From positions 1 to 8,054 of the forward strand of contig JAENWO010000100.1 of NCBI GenBank assembly GCA_016649925.1: DNA of 8,054 nt, in the 5' to 3' direction. Source of the DNA: Actinomycetales bacterium (GTDB lineage: Bacteria; Actinomycetota; Actinomycetes; Actinomycetales; Beutenbergiaceae). Numbering within the stretch: the first letter of the stretch is position 1; every line of letters begins with the position of its first letter. Shown here one piece after another: positions 1 through 6,306 of the stretch. Both the position numbers and the translations under genes were made by a program. The notes below the pieces were generated by a model. That model searched no databases. It was not told where the DNA came from and saw only the letters and a list, made by a program, of their open reading frames with translations.

Positions 1-1169
1 CAGCGCCAGATGATGTTCGTCCAGGCTTTTGCCAAGATGCGGACGGCGTGGGGGTGGTCGTGGCCGCGGGCTCTGGCTCGGTTGTAGAGGTCGGCGGCCC
101 AGGGGTTGGCGTGTCGGGTGTCGGCGGCGAAGTCGGTGACGGCGTCGCGCAGTTGTTTGTCGCAGGACCAGCGGAAGCCGACGGCGCGCAGCTTGCCGGA
201 CTGTCGGGTGGAGGGGGCGGCGCCGGCGAGGCAGGCCAGCGACTCGGGGGTGGGGAACCGGGCTCGGCAGTCGCCGATCTCGCTCAGCAGCCGGGCGGCG
301 CGCACGCGGCCGGATCGGGGCAGGCTGGTGAAGACGTTGCCGTCGGGGTGGGCGGCGAGCTGGTGGCTGATCTGGGTGGACAGGGTCTTGATCTGCTCGA
401 CCAGGCTGGTCAGGACGGCGACCAGGGCGTGGGTGGTGTGGGCCTGGGTGGTGGCGTCGGGGCCGCTGATCCCGCGTGGGGCGGTCCGCAGGCGGGCGTG
501 CAGGACTTCGGGGTCGGTCCGGCCGGAGTATCCGACCTTGGTCAGCCAGTCGGCCAGCCGCTTGGTGGTCAACCAGTCGACGCGGTCCTGGGTGTCGAAG
601 CGGGTCAGGAACGCCAGGGTGATCTCGGAGTCGATGTCGGCGAACAGGCTGACCGCGCCGGGCAGGACGTTGCGCAGGTGGGCGCGCAGCTGGTTGGCCA
701 GCCCGACCCGGTGGGTGACCAGGTCCTTGCGGGCCCGGCAGGCGCGGCGCAGCGCGGTCGTGGCGGGGTGGTCGGGGGTCAGGGCACGCAGCCGGGCCCG
801 GTCGGTGCGCAGGGTGTCGGCCAGCACGAACGCGTCGAACCGGTCGTCCTTGTTGCCCGCCGAGCCGTAGCGTCCGCGCAGGTTCTTGACCTGGTTCGGG
901 CTGATCACCACGACCGTCAGGCCGGCGCCCAGGAGGGTGTCGATGACGGGTCCGTCGGGTCGTTCGATCGCGACCTCGCCGGCGCCGTGGCGGCCCAGGA
1001 ACCCGATCAGATCGTGCAGGCCGGCGTCGGTGTGCTCGACGACGGTCCGGGCGACCTGACGGCCGCGGCCGTCCACGATGCAGACCGCGTGGTCGTCACG
1101 GGCCCAGTCCAGTCCGGCGGTCACGTCGTTGAGGGGTTGGTCGGGCAGGGTGTTGCAGGCAGACTTCAC
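1..1169 (-). CDS. IS110-family recombinase/transposase (DEDD), C-terminus off window
   Basis: This is the DNA recombinase of an IS110-type element, which moves the element through a circular form. I translated 389 codons with no stop. The N-terminal RuvC-like DEDD domain shows Asp21 (in GLDWA), Glu69 (in AIERPDG) and the pair Asp109/Asp112 (in NKDDRFDAF). The C-terminal Transposase_20-type domain shows the conserved serine at about residue 324 in STRQSGK, which in this family acts as the nucleophile. The visible end, KAWTNIIWR, resembles the usual C-terminus, so probably only some tens of residues are missing. The start is GTG at 1169, chosen because AGGAGG lies five bases upstream (1175-1180). 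That binding site could pair with GGAGG-complementary bases at 1199-1203. All four catalytic acids and the serine are present, so there is no sign of decay. The family is certain; the subgroup is not. Confidence 0.95.
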   Translation of the reverse strand, partial: MKSACNTLPDQPLNDVTAGLDWARDDHAVCIVDGRGRQVARTVVEHTDAGLHDLIGFLGRHGAGEVAIERPDGPVIDTLLGAGLTVVVISPNQVKNLRGRYGSAGNKDDRFDAFVLADTLRTDRARLRALTPDHPATTALRRACRARKDLVTHRVGLANQLRAHLRNVLPGAVSLFADIDSEITLAFLTRFDTQDRVDWLTTKRLADWLTKVGYSGRTDPEVLHARLRTAPRGISGPDATTQAHTTHALVAVLTSLVEQIKTLSTQISHQLAAHPDGNVFTSLPRSGRVRAARLLSEIGDCRARFPTPESLACLAGAAPSTRQSGKLRAVGFRWSCDKQLRDAVTDFAADTRHANPWAADLYNRARARGHDHPHAVRILAKAWTNIIWR

Positions 1170-1201
1170 GTCAGCCTCCTCGCTGCTAGTCCCAGTGGGG
1201 A

Positions 1202-1340
1202 GGCACCCTCATGTGGTGTCGCTGGTGCCGGGACGCGGCTGCCGGTTCGCTCACTGATCGGCGCTCGTGGCAGGTCAACGACTCAGCCGCGGCGCTCAGC
1301 CCTATCGACGGTCCGCGCGCCCCGGGCAACCACCAGGCCC
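1202..1340 (-). ncRNA. Candidate IS110 bridge RNA (structured leader)
   Basis: IS110-group elements are known to transcribe a bridge RNA from the non-coding DNA upstream of the recombinase; its internal loops pair with target and donor DNA. Read on the minus strand, this leader has three successive stem-loops. The first is GGGC/GCCC with a 9-nt loop (1324-1340). The second is a perfect 8-bp stem CGCGGCTG/CAGCCGCG (1284-1291 with 1234-1241) closing about 42 nt, with a further GTT/AAC pairing just inside. The third is GGCACC/GGTGCC with a 16-nt loop (1224-1229 with 1202-1207). Position, strand and size fit a bridge RNA. The loops could not be matched to target or donor because the other element end is outside the window. 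The limits are approximate; an ordinary structured 5' leader is the alternative. Confidence 0.45.
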
Positions 1341-1345
1341 TGCAG

Positions 1346-1373
1346 ATCTCATGCCGGACATCAACCGTGTCAA
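1346..1373 (-). promoter_or_regulatory. Possible promoter for the IS leader RNA and recombinase
   Basis: On the minus strand a perfect TTGACA (1368-1373) is followed after 16 bases by TGAGAT (1346-1351), a weak -10 match. Transcription would begin near 1340, just at the first leader hairpin. In IS110 elements a strong promoter often forms when the two ends join in the circle, with the -35 box from one end and the -10 box from the other. Because the element boundary is unknown, this -35 could be part of the element or flanking host DNA. Confidence 0.35.
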
Positions 1374-1453
1374 GCGAGCAGGGCAGTGACCTGGTGGCAC
1401 CACGGGTGCATCAACGCCCCATCTAGGAACGCTGACCCAAGGATGGTGGACCA

Positions 1454-2212
1454 GTGAGCAGCCCCTTCGACCTGACCGGGAAGGTCGCGGTCGTCACCGG
1501 AGCCAGCCGGGGTATCGGCTTCGCGATGGCCGAGGCCCTCGCGCTCGCCGGAGCGGACATCATCGGCGTCAGCGCGACCCTCCCCGCCACCGGGAGCGCG
1601 GTGGGCGAGATGGTTGCGTCCCACGGGCGCGCCTTCGAGGCGTACGCGGTCGACTTCGCCGACCGGCCGGCCGTGCTCGCGCTCGGTGCCGCGATCGCCG
1701 CACAGGCACCGGACATCTTGGTGAACAACGCCGGCACCATCGAGCGCACCCCTGCCGTCGATCACCCCCTCGAGAGCTGGGACCGGGTGCTCGAGGTGAA
1801 CCTGTCCAGCCAGTTCGTGCTCACCCAGGCGGTCGCGCGCCCGATGCTCGAGCGTGGTCACGGGAAGGTCATCTTCACGGCGAGCCTGCTGAGCTTCCAG
1901 GGTGGCATCACCGTGCCCGGATACACCGCGGCGAAGTCGGCGATCGCGGGACTCACGAAGGCGCTCGCGAACGAGTGGTCGGCCAAGGGCGTCAACGTGA
2001 ACGCGATCGCGCCCGGGTACATCGCCACCGACAACACGGCAGCCCTGAGGGCAGACCCGATCCGAGCGCGCTCGATCCTGGAGCGCATCCCGGCGGGACG
2101 GTGGGGACAGCCGTCAGACCTCGGTGGCGCGACGGTCTTCCTGGCCTCTGCGGCGTCCGACTACGTGCACGGGATCATCCTGCCCGTGGATGGTGGCTGG
2201 CTCGGGCGCTAG
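1454..2212 (+). CDS. kduD: KduD-type short-chain dehydrogenase (2-dehydro-3-deoxy-D-gluconate 5-dehydrogenase)
   Basis: This is a cytoplasmic NAD(H)-dependent oxidoreductase of the classical SDR family, 252 residues, the normal length. KduD enzymes reduce 5-keto-4-deoxyuronate-derived diketogluconate to 2-keto-3-deoxygluconate during pectin and other uronate breakdown; close relatives are called 2-deoxy-D-gluconate 3-dehydrogenase. Visible motifs are the TGASRGIG nucleotide-binding loop (15-22), NNAG (91-94), Asn116, and the catalytic Ser144, Tyr157 and Lys161 (YTAAK). KduD hallmarks are LSFQGGI (about 146-152), NVNAIAPGYIATDNT (181-195), RIPAGRWG (211-218), ASDYV and the C-terminal VDGGWLGR. 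The start is GTG at 1454; AAGGA at 1439-1443 is a distant binding site and GGTGGA at 1445-1450 a close one. The IS element lies just upstream on the other strand, so its original promoter or operon partners may be gone. Its substrate in this strain is inferred. Confidence 0.85.
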   Translation: MSSPFDLTGKVAVVTGASRGIGFAMAEALALAGADIIGVSATLPATGSAVGEMVASHGRAFEAYAVDFADRPAVLALGAAIAAQAPDILVNNAGTIERTPAVDHPLESWDRVLEVNLSSQFVLTQAVARPMLERGHGKVIFTASLLSFQGGITVPGYTAAKSAIAGLTKALANEWSAKGVNVNAIAPGYIATDNTAALRADPIRARSILERIPAGRWGQPSDLGGATVFLASAASDYVHGIILPVDGGWLGR

Positions 2213-2290
2213 GCGAGCCGGGAAGGCCTTGGCCGAGCCCGGTGCGCGCTGGCCGAGCCCGGTGCGCGCTGGCCGAGCCGGGTGCGCGCT
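2212..2290. repeat. Tandem 20-bp repeats (three copies plus a degenerate one) between convergent genes
   Basis: The unit GGCCGAGCCCGGTGCGCGCT occurs at 2231-2250 and 2251-2270 and, with one change (C to G at unit position 10), at 2271-2290. A degenerate copy at 2212-2230 begins GGCGAGCCGGG. Each unit holds the self-complementary GCGCGC, so neighbouring copies can pair, for example 2244-2249 with 2264-2269. The array fills the whole gap between the kduD stop codon and the convergent GH32 gene. It may end transcription from both sides, but there is no T-run, so an intrinsic terminator is not shown. Confidence 0.8.
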
Positions 2291-3570
2291 CAGCGCAGCG
2301 GGTGCCCGAGAACCGTGCCGCGTCCCGACGCCGCCACCGTGCGGAGCTCAGCGCCGCCCGGCGCGGGCACGGCCAGCACCCCGCCGGACGTGAAGACCTC
2401 GGCGACCGGCCCGTCCAGCACGACGCGGAGGTCCGCTCCTCCGATGGGCATGTCCCACCTGCTCTCGCCGACGCTGACGACGACCTTGCCCTCCTTCGCC
2501 TCCAGCCGGAGGGGGACCCGGTCGCCGTCGGTGACCACCAGGCTCGCGACGGCGTCGGGGTGTTCGAGGGTCCACACGAGGTCGACGGCACGGGGCAGCT
2601 CGACCCCCGCCTCGCGGAGCGCCGGCGGGCCGTCCGTCCGAGCCGCGACCACTGCGTCGTGGGGCGCGGCGATCACCCGCGTGCCGTCAAGGCGCAGCGT
2701 GTGCGGCAGGGAGTGGGCGCTCGTCCACACGCCAGCGGGGTCGGCGATCCCGCGCAGCCAGTAGATGAGGCATCGCGCGCCGTGGGCGTCGGTGAACGCA
2801 GACCCGGCGTAGTAGGACGGGCCGTACGTCAGGCGACCCCAGGCCTCGGCGACGAAACGGCCGTCCACCAGGTCCCCGACCGCGTAGGCCTGGTACTGCG
2901 GCTCGCCAGGATCCCAGACCGAGACCGACAGCACCCACCGGTCGGCGAGCGGGAAGACCTGCGGACACTCCCACATGCTGCCGGTCCGGACCGGATCGGT
3001 CTCGGACTCGTGTCGGCTGGCGAACAGCCCGTCGTAGGTCCACGCCTCGAGGTCGCCCGATCGGTAGGAGAGCGCGGCCGCCGTCCCGTCCGCCAGGCCG
3101 CCGCCGAGGAGCATGCGCCAGGTCGAGCCGTCGTGGAACACGTACGGATCCCGGAGGGCTGTCGCGTCCACTCCGTCCGGCAGCTGTGCGACCACGTCCT
3201 TCTTCGTCCATGAGGTCCACGACTCATCGGTGGGGTGGGCAAGCCGCACCCTGCCGATCTGGTCGCCCGGCGCGTCCACCGTCGTGTAGAACAGCGCCGC
3301 CGGTCCGACGGGCGGTACCGCGATGCTGCCCGACCACACGCCGTAGTCCCCGTCGCCCGGGGCCAGGGCGACCTCACCTTCTGCCCAGTGCAGAAGGTCG
3401 TCGCTGGTCGCGTGACCCCAGTGCTGCTCGGGGCCCCAGGCCGCCCCGCCCGGGAGGTACTGGAAGAACAGGTGGTACCGGCCACCGTGGTACGTCAGAC
3501 CGAGCGGGTCGTTGATCCATCCCGTCTGCGCGGTGAAGTGCAGGCGTGGCCGGTCGACGTCCGAGGTCAT
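2290..3570 (-). CDS. GH32 beta-fructosidase (sucrose / fructo-oligosaccharide hydrolase), cytoplasmic
   Basis: This is a glycoside hydrolase of family 32, which cleaves terminal beta-fructosyl bonds in sucrose, sucrose-6-phosphate, inulin- or levan-type oligosaccharides with retention of configuration. The protein has 426 residues. The five-bladed propeller carries WINDPLG (18-24) with nucleophile Asp21, VWSGS (79-83), RDP (140-142) with stabilising Asp141, and WECPQVF (200-206) with acid/base Glu201. A short beta-sandwich domain follows from about residue 305 to 426. There is no signal peptide, so it acts on imported sugar. Its place beside a sugar ABC transporter, not a PTS, argues for an unphosphorylated substrate. 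The start is ATG at 3570, with GAAGGG eight bases upstream; a TTG at 3600 would add ten residues but has no comparable site. It follows the LacI-family gene by 40 bp and is probably co-transcribed. The stop codon's last base overlaps the third tandem repeat. The family is certain; the exact substrate is not. Confidence 0.92.
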   Translation of the reverse strand: MTSDVDRPRLHFTAQTGWINDPLGLTYHGGRYHLFFQYLPGGAAWGPEQHWGHATSDDLLHWAEGEVALAPGDGDYGVWSGSIAVPPVGPAALFYTTVDAPGDQIGRVRLAHPTDESWTSWTKKDVVAQLPDGVDATALRDPYVFHDGSTWRMLLGGGLADGTAAALSYRSGDLEAWTYDGLFASRHESETDPVRTGSMWECPQVFPLADRWVLSVSVWDPGEPQYQAYAVGDLVDGRFVAEAWGRLTYGPSYYAGSAFTDAHGARCLIYWLRGIADPAGVWTSAHSLPHTLRLDGTRVIAAPHDAVVAARTDGPPALREAGVELPRAVDLVWTLEHPDAVASLVVTDGDRVPLRLEAKEGKVVVSVGESRWDMPIGGADLRVVLDGPVAEVFTSGGVLAVPAPGGAELRTVAASGRGTVLGHPLR

Positions 3571-3610
3571 CAGAGAGGCCCTTCGTGGGTTGCGGGACAA
3601 CGGTGCCGCG

Positions 3611-4672
3611 TCACCCGCGCGGGGGTCCGACGGAGCCGCGCGTGCGCAACGGCATGGGGAGGCGGTGCACGATCGCCGGGTTGGCGGGTCCGTCGTCGCG
3701 GGCCGCGATCGCCTCCAGGAGGAGCTCGACGGACCGTCGGCCGAGGTCGTAGTGCGGGATGGCGAATGTCGTCAGACCCGGCCGGAGCCAGTCGGCCAGG
3801 GGGTAGTCGTCGAACGAGATGATCGACATGTCGGCGGGCACCGACAGACCGGCCTCGTGGATCGCCTGGTAGGCACCGAACGCGAGTCGGTCGTTGAAGG
3901 TGATGATCGCCCCTCCGGCTCCCCCCGACTCGATGATCGCTCGGGTCGCCTCCCACCCGTAGGCGGGGAGCCAGTCGGGACAGAGATGCCCGCTGGCGGG
4001 AGTGAGACCGGCCTCGGCGAGAACCTCGAGGATCCCGGCCAACCGCTCCCGCCCCGCGACCGTCGCCGGTGGGGTGTCGGCGGGGCCCGGGCCGGCGCCG
4101 ACCAGGTGGATCGAACGGTGGCCGGCCTCCAGCAGGAGCCGGGCCGCAGCCTTGCCGGCCTCGAGCTCGTCGGGCACGACCACGGGTATGTGCAGATGAG
4201 GTTCGAGGGGCAGCGCGTTGAGGACGACGGCCGGTACGTGGTCCAGGCCGGAGGGCAGCCGCCGCGTCTGGGTGAACATCGAGGCGAGGATGATGCCGTC
4301 GACCTGCCGGTCGAGCATGGCGTTCACCAGCCGTCGCTCGACCTTTGCATCACCCTCCGTCTCACCGATGAACAGCATGAAGCCGTGGGCGTGGGCCGCC
4401 TCGAGCGCCCCCTTGATCATGTCTCCCGCGAGCTGGGACGTCGCGATGGTGTCGGACACGAACCCGAAGGCGAGGCTCGAGCCTTTGCGTAGCCCGATCG
4501 AGACGATGTTGGGCCGGTAGCCGAGCGCCTCGGAGACCTCCCGGACCCGCTGCTGAGCGGCCTCCGAGATGCGCAGCTCGGCCCCGCGTCCGGACAGCAC
4601 CAAGGAGGCAGTCGTCGACGACACGCCCGAGGCGAGTGCGACGTCCGCGAGCGTGACCCTCTTTCGAGCCAA
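3611..4672 (-). CDS. LacI-family transcriptional repressor
   Basis: This is a sugar-responsive DNA-binding regulator of 353 residues, the usual length. The N-terminal helix-turn-helix covers about residues 8-27 (LADVALASGVSSTTASLVLS), followed by hinge-region RISEAAQQRV and YRPN (52-55). From about residue 62 to the end is the periplasmic-binding-protein-like sensor domain, with motifs such as FGFVSDTIATS, VDGIILAS, ITFNDRLAFGAYQAI and SIISFDDYPLADW. The start is TTG at 4672, chosen because GGGAGG lies six bases upstream (4679-4684) and because family members begin just before the KRVTLADVA stretch; the open frame reaches further up to 4801 but without family similarity. It is divergent from the transporter operon and leads the GH32 gene. 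It probably represses the transporter through the palindrome at 4853-4870 and responds to a fructosyl sugar. The role is inferred from position; the family is certain. Confidence 0.93.
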   Translation of the reverse strand: MARKRVTLADVALASGVSSTTASLVLSGRGAELRISEAAQQRVREVSEALGYRPNIVSIGLRKGSSLAFGFVSDTIATSQLAGDMIKGALEAAHAHGFMLFIGETEGDAKVERRLVNAMLDRQVDGIILASMFTQTRRLPSGLDHVPAVVLNALPLEPHLHIPVVVPDELEAGKAAARLLLEAGHRSIHLVGAGPGPADTPPATVAGRERLAGILEVLAEAGLTPASGHLCPDWLPAYGWEATRAIIESGGAGGAIITFNDRLAFGAYQAIHEAGLSVPADMSIISFDDYPLADWLRPGLTTFAIPHYDLGRRSVELLLEAIAARDDGPANPAIVHRLPMPLRTRGSVGPPRG

Positions 4673-4695
4673 CCTCGGCCTCCCTACCCGCGCGC

Positions 4696-4724
4696 ATCGT
4701 AGTGCGAAACGACTGTGCCCTCTC
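4696..4724 (-). promoter_or_regulatory. Possible promoter of the LacI-family gene
   Basis: TACGAT on the minus strand (4696-4701) resembles a -10 box at four of six positions. It would give a leader of about 17 nt that contains the GGGAGG binding site of the regulator gene. The matching -35 position (about 4719-4724) reads GAGAGG, which is poor. This is the best candidate in the region but remains weak. Confidence 0.3.
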
Positions 4725-4817
4725 GACCGCGTCCGACCTCGGGTGCCCGCGTGAGAGCGAGCGGACGCGCTGGGGGCGCGGAACTTCCAGCGTGACCCCA
4801 TTGTGACCGGCCGTGGC

Positions 4818-4847
4818 TTGACACCCTCCTGACCCCGTGTCCAGACT
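4818..4847 (+). promoter_or_regulatory. Probable promoter of the sugar transporter operon
   Basis: A perfect TTGACA lies at 4818-4823. At 18 bases downstream is CAGACT (4842-4847), a weak -10 match that shares A2, A4 and T6 with the consensus. The start of transcription would fall near 4854, inside the palindromic operator, so a bound repressor would block RNA polymerase directly. The -35 is convincing and the -10 is not. Confidence 0.5.
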
Positions 4848-4852
4848 GGCCA

Positions 4853-4870
4853 TGCTAACCCGATTTAGCA
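4853..4870. promoter_or_regulatory. LacI-type operator, 18-bp palindrome with central CpG
   Basis: TGCTAACCCGATTTAGCA is an inverted repeat with perfect 6-bp arms TGCTAA/TTAGCA; seven of nine symmetric positions pair. Its exact centre is a CG step (4861-4862), as is typical of operators bound by LacI-family proteins, whose hinge helices open the central CpG. It sits in the gap between the divergent LacI-family gene and the binding-protein gene, downstream of the TTGACA promoter and upstream of the ribosome binding site. I saw no second copy in the window. The pairing with this regulator is inferred. Confidence 0.75.
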
Positions 4871-4913
4871 CCCCGCTGGGCAGGGGCGCCCGGCGAGTTC
4901 GATTCGCTCAACG

Positions 4914-4920
4914 AAGGGAG
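4914..4920 (+). promoter_or_regulatory. Ribosome binding site that fixes the binding-protein start
   Basis: AAGGGAG lies six bases before GTG at 4927. It decides the start over an in-frame GTG at 4837, which would place the operator inside the coding sequence and add thirty residues before the lipoprotein signal. Confidence 0.85.
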
Positions 4921-4926
4921 ACACTG

Positions 4927-6300
4927 GTGTCTCGATCTAGTGGATCAGCTCTACGTACGGCCGTAGCCGCGTCGGTGCTCGTGGGTGCCCTGGCGGTCTT
5001 GACCGCCTGTAGCAGCCCGGGGAGCACGCCCGATGAAACAAGCTCGAACCCGACGACAGAGCCCACTGTCGCGGAGGGTGCTCCCTCGTGCGGCACCGAC
5101 CCCGTCACCCTGAAGGCGTACTTCGAGACCGGGTTCCCGATGGCCGGGGACCTGACCGAGGAGTTCACCAAGCAGTTCCCGAACGTCACGTTCGACACCC
5201 GTGAGGACCAGTTCGCCGTCCTGACCCAGAATGCACCGCGTGTGCTGGCGGACGACCCGCCCGACCTCATGCGGCTGCCGCAGATGTCCGAGCTCGCCAC
5301 CGACGGGCTGCTGCTCAACCTCGACTCCTACGCCGAGGCCTTCGGCTGGGACCAGTGGCCGGCGTCGCAGCTCGAGCAGATGCGGGTCGATGACGCAGGT
5401 CGTCGTGGTGACGGGCCGCTGTACGCGATGGGCCTGAACTTCTCCATGACCGGCGTGTTCTACAACAAGGAGCTCGCCGCTCAGATCGGGATGACCGAGG
5501 CGCCGGCCACCCTCGCCGAGCTCGACGGCTACCTCCAGGCTGCCAAGGATGCGGGTCTCACCCCCGTCGCCCAGTTCAACGGCGGCGCCACCGGTGGCTT
5601 CGCGTTCCCGCTCCAGGCGCTCATGGCGTCCTACGGTGACCCAGCGGAGATCAGCGCCTGGATCTACCAGCAGCCCGGCGCAACGATCGACACCCCGTCG
5701 AACCTCAAGGCCGCTGAGCACCTGCAGTCGTGGGTCACCTCCGGCTACTTCGCCGAGGACGTCAACTCGCTGGACTACGCAATGATGATGAGCAGGTTCA
5801 TCGGTGGCGAGAGCGTCTTCATCTTCGACGGTGACTGGGAGTCCGGGAACCTCGACACCCAGATGCCGGGCAACGTCGGGTTCTTCCTGATGCCTCCGGT
5901 TGACGAGGGTGGCTCCTTCGGTGCGATGTCCGCACCGCTCACCTACGGGATCTCCGCCAACGCTGCGAACCCCGACTGCGCCGCGTTCTTCCTCGACTGG
6001 GTCGCGACCAACGAGCAGGCACGCACGATCGCCGTTCAGATCGGCGGATCGCACCCGATGGGTCCGGCCGACGCATTCATGCCCGACGTGGACCCGAACA
6101 CCGTGACGGCGCAGACTCTGGTGGCCGGTGCGGCGATCGGTGAGCAGAATGGTGCGATGGACTTCATCGCCAACGCCACCGGCTCGATCTATGCGAAGGG
6201 CTGGACCCCCAACCTGCAGAAGCTCATGGCCGGGGAGCAGGACCCCGCAGGGCTCCTGGCGGCGGTCCAGGCCGAGTACGAGACCGAGATCGGCGGATAG
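4927..6300 (+). CDS. Sugar ABC transporter substrate-binding lipoprotein (SBP family 1)
   Basis: This is the extracellular sugar-binding component of an ABC importer, 457 residues, within the usual range. The N-terminus is a lipoprotein signal: basic residues (RSSGSALR), a hydrophobic stretch (about 12-25) and the lipobox LTAC, with Cys28 as the lipidated residue. A Ser/Thr/Pro-rich linker (about 29-52) tethers it to the membrane. The mature part shows family-1 solute-binding features: EEFTKQFPNVTFDT, PDLMRLPQMSELATDGLLLNL, the YAMGLNFSMTGVFYNKELAAQIG hinge-region stretch in two parts around MTGVFYNKEL, and FIFDGDWESG. Aromatic residues expected to stack on sugar are frequent, but ligand identity cannot be read. 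It is the first gene of a plus-strand operon; the next start is six bases after its stop. The divergent LacI-family gene and GH32 enzyme suggest a fructosyl saccharide as ligand. Confidence 0.92.
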   Translation: MSRSSGSALRTAVAASVLVGALAVLTACSSPGSTPDETSSNPTTEPTVAEGAPSCGTDPVTLKAYFETGFPMAGDLTEEFTKQFPNVTFDTREDQFAVLTQNAPRVLADDPPDLMRLPQMSELATDGLLLNLDSYAEAFGWDQWPASQLEQMRVDDAGRRGDGPLYAMGLNFSMTGVFYNKELAAQIGMTEAPATLAELDGYLQAAKDAGLTPVAQFNGGATGGFAFPLQALMASYGDPAEISAWIYQQPGATIDTPSNLKAAEHLQSWVTSGYFAEDVNSLDYAMMMSRFIGGESVFIFDGDWESGNLDTQMPGNVGFFLMPPVDEGGSFGAMSAPLTYGISANAANPDCAAFFLDWVATNEQARTIAVQIGGSHPMGPADAFMPDVDPNTVTAQTLVAGAAIGEQNGAMDFIANATGSIYAKGWTPNLQKLMAGEQDPAGLLAAVQAEYETEIGG

Positions 6301-6306
6301 CGAGAG

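Larger units (their letters stand above)
1..1375 (-). mobile_element. IS110-family insertion sequence, partial (recombinase plus 5' leader)
   Basis: The element consists of a DEDD recombinase gene read on the minus strand and its upstream non-coding leader. The 3' end lies beyond position 1. IS110 elements usually have no clear terminal inverted repeats and may leave no target duplication, so the right-hand limit cannot be read from one copy. It should fall somewhere between about 1340 and 1435, because kduD starts at 1454, and 1375 is a placeholder. The recombinase frame has no stop or frameshift over 389 codons and keeps its active-site residues, so the copy may be functional. It stands directly upstream of kduD in the opposite orientation. 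Confidence 0.8.

Noticed and set aside
1392..1402. Short palindrome TGGTGGCACCA upstream of kduD as an operator
   Set aside because: It is only 11 bp, has no second copy and no regulator nearby to assign it to; chance is likely in this sequence.
48..1457. Long plus-strand open frame of 469 codons across the IS element
   Set aside because: It is the complementary-frame shadow of the IS110 recombinase; its Gly/Val/Gln-rich, low-complexity protein matches no family, while the minus strand gives a clear DEDD recombinase.
1975..3213. Plus-strand open frame of 412 codons spanning the kduD end, repeats and GH32
   Set aside because: It crosses two well-supported genes in other frames, is rich in Arg/Pro/Ala and has no recognisable domain; it is a high-GC shadow.
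1361..3822. Other overlapping open frames of 60-200 codons throughout the window
   Set aside because: In DNA this GC-rich, long stop-free frames opposite and out of phase with real genes are expected; none showed a domain, a good start or a fitting place.
4703..4716. GTGCGAAACGACT stretch as a second LacI-type operator
   Set aside because: Only the outer AGT/ACT bases are symmetric; the GAAACG-like half-site has no matching partner.
4673..4801. N-terminal extension of the LacI-family gene up to 4801
   Set aside because: The extra 43 residues are Arg/Ser/Gly-rich and have no counterpart in the family, while TTG 4672 has a good ribosome binding site and the expected N-terminus.
4837..4926. 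Upstream in-frame GTG start for the binding protein
   Set aside because: It would place the operator inside the coding sequence, lacks a ribosome binding site and puts thirty residues ahead of the lipoprotein signal; GTG 4927 has AAGGGAG at ideal spacing.
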